NCBI GenBank assembly: GCA_949987565.1
Contig: OX465120.1
Span: 4,177,927-4,241,926 of the forward strand
Source: Luidia sarsii
Taxonomy: Eukaryota; Echinodermata; Asteroidea; Paxillosida; Luidiidae
DNA: 64,000 nt
Direction of reading: 5' to 3'
In this document: positions 30,041 through 37,200 of the stretch, one piece after another
Position numbering within the stretch: the first letter of the stretch is position 1
Layout: each line of letters starts with the position of its first letter
The notes under the pieces: model-generated
The model's input: only the letters and a program-made list of their open reading frames with translations
Databases searched by the model: none
What the model was told of the DNA's origin: nothing
Position numbers and translations under genes: made by a program

Positions 30041-30062
30041 TAGTTTAGTTTAGTTTAGTTTA
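30041..30062 (-). repeat. (CTAAA)n tail of a non-LTR element
   Basis: Read on the minus strand, AATAAACTAAACTAAACTAA closes the 3' region that follows the reverse-transcriptase fragment at 30521-30991. Simple-repeat tails of this kind are common in CR1/L2-type elements. Confidence 0.55.
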
Positions 30063-30520
30063 TTTCTTTTTCCACAGCATCAACCAACAAAGCACATATC
30101 ACAGAATGTATATCACAAAGAATGAATAGGCAAAATTAATAGGGAAAGGACTGGCACATTAAGTGATAACTTAATATGAATAAACAATGAATGCGATACT
30201 GCAGAGGGACCCATCAAGAAGCACAGCTTTTAAGTGTTGGGCCCCATTGCAACACTTGCACTGAGCCGGAAAAGGAATGCTCGTGCTAATTTAGACCGTA
30301 AACGGCAGGGAGAGGGCTCAATGCAAGTGAAGCAATCAATCAATAGAACACAAATCCTTAGTATTAACACAAAACACATAGAAAACTATACACAAGGACT
30401 AATTAGATACATTATACACTTAGCAGAGAAAACAAAAACGAATTTGAGGAATAGGCAATGATTGGGAAATATAGCGAAATATGTCGCCGTTAGATAGTAA
30501 TGTGATTCAGCTAAAAAACT

Positions 30521-30991
30521 TTACAGGTATAGCCAGTGGAGGTCAAGTAACAGTGGTGAGACATGCTCAAATTTTCCCCTCTTCAACACAAGTCTAGCTG
30601 CTGAATTCTGTATCCTCTGCAGCTTTGCAAGATCCTTGTCTGGAAGGCCATATAGTAGGCTGTTGCAGTTGTCCAAAAGTGATGTTACAAATGCATGTAT
30701 AAGAATTTCAGTCGTAGCTTTGTTGAGGTATGGTCTGATCTTTCCAATTCTTCTTAAAGCCAGAGTGGCATTTCTGCAAATCTTGTTAATGTGATCTCGC
30801 ATGGTAAGATGTTTGGCAATGATGACCCCCAAATCTCTCACTGAGTCAGAGGGTATAACTGAGTCAGAAGGTATAACTGAGTCAGAAGGTATAACTGAGT
30901 CAGAAGGTATAACTGAGTCAGATATAACACAAACACAATGAGCCGTTACTATTTTTCTACCATTTATGCAATTTCGGCCAAAACAAGGCAA
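30521..30991 (-). pseudogene. CR1/L2-like reverse transcriptase, C-terminal fragment
   Basis: The frame contains VRDLGVIIAKHLTMRDHINK, then ICRNATLALRRIGKIRPYL and QRIQNSAARLVL. This is the thumb/connection region after the YADD box in CR1/L2/Jockey-type reverse transcriptases. The catalytic palm lies further upstream and is absent, so this is a 5'-truncated, dead copy. It carries an in-frame 18-bp expansion near its start. The downstream region to 30041 behaves as its 3' UTR and tail. Confidence 0.78.
30840..30925 (-). repeat. 18-bp tandem expansion inside the reverse-transcriptase fragment
   Basis: Four to five copies of CAGAAGGTATAACTGAGT (plus strand) add DSVIPS repeats just before VRDLGV. 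The length is a multiple of three, so the frame is kept. A single S-D-S-V-R-D-L-G-V would be the usual sequence. Confidence 0.85.
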
Positions 30992-31199
30992 ACAGTACAG
31001 TACAGTACAGTTTAGGTCCTCATTTTGAAGCTTTAGGCTTCATATGAGTCAGGACTCCTAGGAGCCTGGTGAAACCAGTCTTCGACTGTGTTTCTCTTTT
31101 AATCTGCTCAATAGAAAGATCACCCAGTAGTCCTGAGATACCTATCCAGGGATCTCGATAGTATGGGACTCTAGGGATAAAAAAAAACTAAGCTTGGTC

Positions 31200-31470
31200 A
31201 AATTTGTATTACATCAACTCTAGGTTAACACCGTCTGCACTTGCCTTGTCCAAGGCGGTCTCTCCGATCCGGTACGGCACCGGGCAGAGATCCAGACCAG
31301 ACGCACGCAATCCGAGGCTCAACGGATCCAAGCTGTGGCCTGCATGCACGGCACGCAGGCACGTGCTACCGCCATCGATCCCACACACAATAGTCCGTAC
31401 GGGGTGTGTACGAGTGTGTACGAGCGTGTACGCAGTGATCCATGCTGATCCGCACTCAACATGCACGCAT
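31200..31470. other. GC-rich patch, unassigned
   Basis: GC- and CpG-rich stretch in AT-rich DNA, with open frames on both strands. The minus frame includes YRIGETALDKASADGVNLEL, faintly like half an ankyrin repeat, but with no second repeat and no convincing splice sites. It could be a decayed exon or regulatory CpG island. Confidence 0.3.
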
Positions 31471-32258
31471 GCAAGCTACATGATAATGTATTGTTCTGGT
31501 GCGGGGAACGACACAGTTTCCTCTTTATTTTATACCTTTTCAAGTTGAAATTTTGAAAATAGATAGCAAAATTGCATAACATATTCAGGGCCTATTAATT
31601 GTTAACAGTTAAATGGCTAATTATTCAACAAAAAGGAAAACAATTTTAATTGAAATAAATTATGCGATCAAATTCAGCATGTGGAAATATATCACTGTAT
31701 CAGGATGCAAATTGTCAAGTTCATCGGACCTTCCGTTTCTTAGGGTTAGATCAATGCTAGGATGGCCCCGCAGTAATTTCATGGAGCAAAATAGCCCAGT
31801 ATAGGATTACGGGGGAAAATTAGGAACTCGGGGAAGCTGGGGATTTCAGATCATAAGAAGGATTTTACAGTTGTGTTTATCAGTTGAATGATCTAACGCC
31901 GTACTCGGAATGCAATAGCTAGGTCTTGTAATTGTATGTGAATAGCATGCGGTAGCAGTGTACGGCCCGGAATATAAAAAAGATCACTTTCGCGCTCCAT
32001 AGCACCAAATAATGATTACGTACACAGTTAGGTATGTAAGGGGATTCCCCATTATGAGGCCACTCCTTTGAACGGACTGTCTTTGACGGCGTAGTCTCTA
32101 CAGGATATTTCTCAAGTTTGTACCATTTAGCATTACTTTTCTATGGTTTTCATGGTTAGTGATGAATTTCAGTGTCACACAGACTGCAACCACGTGTTTA
32201 CTGTTTAGAAATAACTCCACTCCGGCCAGTCATTGAGACAAGCTAGCTATCACAACTT

Positions 32259-32582
32259 ACTACTACTAAGTACTAGTAGTAGTACTACTAGTACTACTTA
32301 GTACTAGTATTACTAGTAATTTAATAGTATTACTAAAGTACTAGTAGTAGTACTACTAGTACCGTAGTACTACTACTTGTACTAGCTAGTACTAAGTACT
32401 ACTACTAGTACTACTACTACTAGTACTAGTACTAGTAGTAGTACTAGTACTACTAGTACTAGTACTAGTACTAGTAGTACTAGTAGTAGTAGTACTTATT
32501 AGTAAGTACTACTACTTTACTACTACAAGTACTAGTACTAGTACAAGTAGTGAGTAGTAGTACTAGTAGTAGTACCTGTAAT
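32259..32582. repeat. (ACT/AGT)n self-complementary microsatellite
   Basis: Mixed runs of TAC/ACT and AGT/TAG triplets alternate, so that segments such as TACTACTAGTAGTAGTACTA are palindromic. Over 320 bp nearly every block can pair with a neighbour. A low-complexity hairpin-forming tract. Confidence 0.93.
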
Positions 32583-33179
32583 TGGTACTGTTGCTAATTA
32601 TAAGGTTGTTCTATAGACCTGTAAACAGGGCCAATATGAATATCCTCATCAGTCACCTCTATCTGAATGCTTGCAGTGTACAGTACTCAGTAGTACTGTG
32701 TATTTATACCATGGAGGAATAAGGAAATACCGAGGATGTGGTTTAAAAAGCAATAGGGCCTAGGTCTACTGTTAGTGTTACTATTACTAAGTGTGTAGTT
32801 ATTATTCTGCACTATCACTTTCGATTAAGCAACATTGCTATCTCATTCACTATCTGTTTCACTAAAACAATTGTACGGAAAAAAGATCAGATTTTTTTTT
32901 TCACTCGATCAATCTGAATTGAACTGTATACAGACCTCTACACGATGACTCATGAGTCTAACCCAAGTCTCACTTTTCATGACTTGCACTGTGGACTTTC
33001 AGTTTCAAACCCTGCAAAGTTGCTGGAGAAAAGATATAATTCACTACAACTTCATCTTCAAAATGCTCTTCGCCAGCTTCATATTGTGATTGCCACATTC
33101 TTGGTGGTAAACTACATGTACATCGACTGCCTGGCAGATGCGTTGTGTGGTGATTCTGCTAGAGCAGGTCATCATTGGT

Positions 33180-33330
33180 CGGTTTCACCAAACTCATCGT
33201 AACTTACGATCTATCGCAAGACAGCGAGCGATGCGCAGAAACCATACGGCCTACCACAACTTACGATAGGATATCAATCGTTAAGTAGAGTTACCATGTA
33301 TCGAAAGGCTTTGTGAAATCCACCCCAGAT
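33180..33330. repeat. Palindromic 'GGATTTCACAAGGCC' repeat, reverse-oriented copy
   Basis: GGTTTCACCAAACTCATCGT on the left and GGCTTTGTGAAATCCACCCC on the right, with TTACGAT motifs between; the reverse of 23550-23694. Confidence 0.6.
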
Positions 33331-33488
33331 GTAGATAAATGTTCAAGATGAATTCACTTCAAAAGTGTCCATGAAATGATGAATTTGGTTTTCCGTGGCA
33401 ACTTGACATATTCACCCAAGTTTCACTGTTTAGATTGTCAGTGTCAGACTCACCGGTCACCATAACAAATAACTCAATCATGACCTAC

Positions 33489-33650
33489 TGATGAGATTTG
33501 AAGGTTTGCATGGTGAGAATAGCAGGATAATTAGGTTTGCGGTGACACCATGTAAATTCTCTTTTGTGAGTAAGTGTGGTTCTGAAAAGAACCGGAGGAA
33601 CTCGACGTTTCGAACAGTGTGCTCTGCTCGTCTTCAGGAGACTGCTGGAT
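33489..33650 (+). repeat. Half copy of the 'GGTTTGCGGTGACACCATG' element
   Basis: GATTTGAAGGTTTGCATGGT, then AGGTTTGCGGTGACACCATG, AACTCGACGTTTCGAACAGT and CTCGTCTTCAGGAGACTGCT. It lacks the mirrored right end seen at 28848-29040. It sits about 160 bp upstream of the Ig/propeller gene's first coding exon. Confidence 0.6.
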
Positions 33651-33837
33651 TCCAACTGGGAGTGGGGCTTATGTAGTGTGGAGAGGGATCCTGGTTAAGG
33701 GGATTAGCTCAGTGAAGGGTGAAGGTGGGAACTGTAAAGGATCCTAGCCATGACCTATTGACTCGATCTTTTTGATGATTTTTAATTTTTGTTTGTTTTT
33801 TGGCAGAGTGTTTGAAGTTGGCTGTGAATCCATTGTG

Positions 33838-34222
33838 ATGGGGCTCTTGGTGGCTTGTCTGTGCGCCCTGAGTTCGATCCAGCTGATAGAGGGCGCCGTC
33901 ACGCCTACCGAGACGACCTACGTCCAGACGGGCAGCCCCGTGGCTGAGGTGGCCTGCCCTGGTCTGGGCCCGGACTCCCCGGTCAGCCTGGTGTTTTGGT
34001 ACAAAGGCCCCCTTCTGGACCCCGCCGTAGACCTCCTGGTGGCGCGGTCCGGCGGAAAGTCTGTGGGCGACGAGTACGCGGTCTCGCCCCGCTACGGATT
34101 GACCCCCGGCTACGCGCTGACCATCGCAGGTGTCAACGCGTCCGACTCGGACACCTATTGGTGCCGGATCATCTTGAGGGAAAACAGTGATGAGAAGAAA
34201 GCCAGCATGGAATTGGTTGTGG
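33838..34222 (+). CDS. Ig/propeller gene exon 1: signal peptide and V-type Ig domain
   Basis: MGLLVACLCALSSIQLIEG is a good signal peptide. The Ig domain has the canonical C...W...D-x-x-x-Y-x-C pattern (C40, W54, D103-Y107-C109) and an N-glycosylation site NAS at about 100. Donor GTGG|gtaagc. A CACTA MITE starts 17 bp after the exon end. Confidence 0.85.
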
Positions 34223-37200
34223 GTAAGCACGCCACTGACACTATGAACATCTAAACGGTGAAAATGGGGTGAAAATGTCATTTAGCCGTGAAGAGAAAAT
34301 TCACTGTGTTTTCACCCCTATTTCATTGCAGTCAGTTAGCCAAGTCATTTTCACGTTGTTTTCACCAGTGGCGCTACATTCCTGGTGGTAAATGGCTAGA
34401 GGCAATTTAGAAGTATCTGGGAGTGACAGTTACAAGGACACCATACAGTACCTCTGTGGGGGCTGGTGGTCCCTATATACTGGAAATTAGCCATCCCCCA
34501 AATTAGCCATCCCCCAAGCCTGGAGCTTGCCACCCTAGATATTCACGTTTTTTTCACGGTCTCTTTAGTGACCTGAAGATGGCCTTATCAGGTCAGGGAG
34601 GTGATTATTTTCACGGTCAATTCACTGTAAAATGCATCGTAGCACTTGACTTTTTAGTTTCACTGGGAAATGACATTTTCACCCCTTTTTCACGGTTTCG
34701 ATGTTCATAGTGTGACATCCATAATTATAGTCTCCAACTAATTGGCCTTGATGTATTAAAGCCCCTACACAACATGCTTGTCCATGCTTGTCCATTGCAC
34801 AAATTGTTGTTAATTAATACTAAAATAATTTACAATTTTGTTAATATCCATCGTAAGTTTAAATCAGCCAGATGGTGTCCGTGCATCGCTTAACATCATC
34901 TTGCGATTATAATAATAATTATAATTATAAGTTATGATGGGTTTGATGAAATTGACCACTGTTAGAAACTAGTAAATAGTATCAGGATTAATTGTTTTTT
35001 CCTTTTGTAAGCTGCTTAAAGGCCCTATACAACATTGGTAAAGGTCAAAAGATTGCCACAGTTTTGTGATAAACCATTCAACATTCCAAAAAAGCAATAC
35101 TGCAAAGGTTTTAAATAGCTCAAATGGTAATCTGAGAAAGTAGAAAAAGGCAAAAAAAGTCACAGATTTTGCACCATTCTGTAGTGTAAGAAATAGTTTA
35201 TTACTTGCGAGTAATAAACTATTTGTCGATATTTGAGAGAAGATTTCTCGAGTAGTACAGCATCCTAGACCATAAGATTTCAACATGAGGATTCTATCAT
35301 GACCATCTACAAACTGTGTAAATTAGAAGGAAATCTGTGGACATCGATATTTTCGGATCTTCCCAATGTTGTATTGGGCCTTTAAGAAGTGAGTGTTTGC
35401 TTTGGCTTTTCTAGTGACTCCAAGAAGGCCCAGTGTGTCAGCCTGCAGTGGACTAAGCGGCCATGCAGGATGCGAGGTCGGGGCGTCGCGCCAACTGACC
35501 CTGGACTGTGAGGTCAGGGACGCACTCCCTCCCCCGTCTCTCTCGTGGGAGCTGGTGGACTGCGAAAAGAGCGGCGGCGAGCCCGCGCGGTGGTTTGTCT
35601 CGGAGCAGGAGACCAGCGCCAGGGAGGACGGCAACGGCGTGGGATACGACGTCTCCCGGTCGGCGTTTCTGGGCGCGCTGGAGCTGGACGAGGACACCCG
35701 TTGCTCACTGGCCTGTCTGGCTACTGGTGTGGCCATCTTCAATGGTTCTGCCAGGCAGACTGTTACTGTGAATGGTAAGCGGGCAGGGGGGGGGGGTGTG
35801 CTGTTTTGTGTAGCACAATATCTAGCCCTGTGTATTGGCACACTTTAGCACAGCAGTACATGATATGTGTGTAACAGTGTTTTTCAAATTCCTTTTCCTT
35901 TCTGCTCTGAGTGTCTTTTGTTTACTTTATTTTCCTTTGGTGGTGGAGCATTGTCCAGTTGTGTGCAATTTTAGACGCTGCAAGCGTACATTTTTTTGTG
36001 TGCCTTTTAAATAGTTGAGTGGTGGACCTTGATCCAGTGGCAATGTAATTTTGTATCTTGAAATGTGTACCTGGTTGAATGTTTGACTAATGGACCATGG
36101 TCTAGGGATTATGCAATTTTTGTGCCGAAATGTGTATCTGATTGAATTGATCTAGTTTAATACTGAAATGCGAATCTGGTGGAATTTTGATAGGCAATTA
36201 AAACTGCGTTTATATTTTTCTAAATTGACGTTTCCATCTGTATGTCCATCCGAGTCAACTCCAGTCCTACAACGTGTACTGTGTAGAGCAGTGTAGCACA
36301 GTGTAGGGCAGGAGTACCATTTACGCAAATCTGTAGCATGGTGTAGCAAAGAACGGCAAAGAACATCCTACAGTACCTGTCCTACCGTATATTCAGAAGT
36401 TGCTGGGGGACACCGACAATTGGCTGAATCCAGATGCCATTATCACAGCACTGGCCATGGGTCAAAGTGCCTGGGAAAACTTTGTAGTCGCCTGTTTCAC
36501 AGCCGAGTGAATGCTGAAGGTGTAGCACAGAGTAACACAATAGCATTACAGCACATGCAGTGTTGCACACATTGAGTTACACATACAGTATATCACAATG
36601 TATTAAGATGTTGCTGAGTATAACACAGCATAACAGTGTATAGCAGTGTGGCACAGTATACGTGTGTAGCTGTACAAGTGTAGCATGTACAGTATAGCAC
36701 AATGTAACTCACTGTAGCACAGTATAACAGTGTAGCACAGTGTTGCACATTATAGCTCAGTGTAACACTGTGTAGCATAGTGCAGTTCATCATAACAGTC
36801 TGGCACAGTGTATCATATACAGTGTAGCACAGTGTAGCACAATATAGCACATAGTGTAGCATTAGGGCATACCGTACATTGTGAGTGCAGTTTCAAATAG
36901 TACAGACCATTATTTTCTCCAGTTCAGTGCATGATGTTCACTGTCTCTTTGCCATTCAAGGGCTAGATGAAGTTGAGGAGTCCGCTGTCACTTACTGTGA
37001 CAATAGGGCTGGCCTAACAGCAGGAGTGGTCATCCTCTTCCTCCTCACTGTCATCCTTCTCATTATCTTGCTGAGCATGGTACTGAAAGACCATAGATGG
37101 AACAGATGGAGCAAGCGATTTCGCCACAACCGTGGAGGCCTAGATGAAGAAGGTAGGCCTATGTGTTAGGCCTCAGCCAATATCAGGTTTTTTGAGAGCT

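Larger units (their letters stand above)
25321..33806. other. Intergenic between the SLC16-like gene and the Ig/propeller gene
   Basis: About 8.5 kb containing the presumed promoter of the SLC16-like gene, palindromic elements (26414-26655, 26770-27062, 28848-29040), an inverted pair at 27491-28508, the second 179-bp MITE, the second 'GTGACCCGG' element, CR1/L2-like fragments, an (ACT/AGT)n tract and a GC-rich patch at 31200-31470. 25.6-26.0 kb has moderately high GC with open frames but no recognisable domain. Confidence 0.55.

Noticed and set aside
30840..30925. CRISPR-like array (regular 18-bp repeats)
   Set aside because: Direct tandem repeats without spacers inside a eukaryotic retrotransposon fragment.
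35323..35848. Antisense 172-aa and other-frame proteins over Ig exon 2
   Set aside because: Shadows of the real Ig exon; no domain features.
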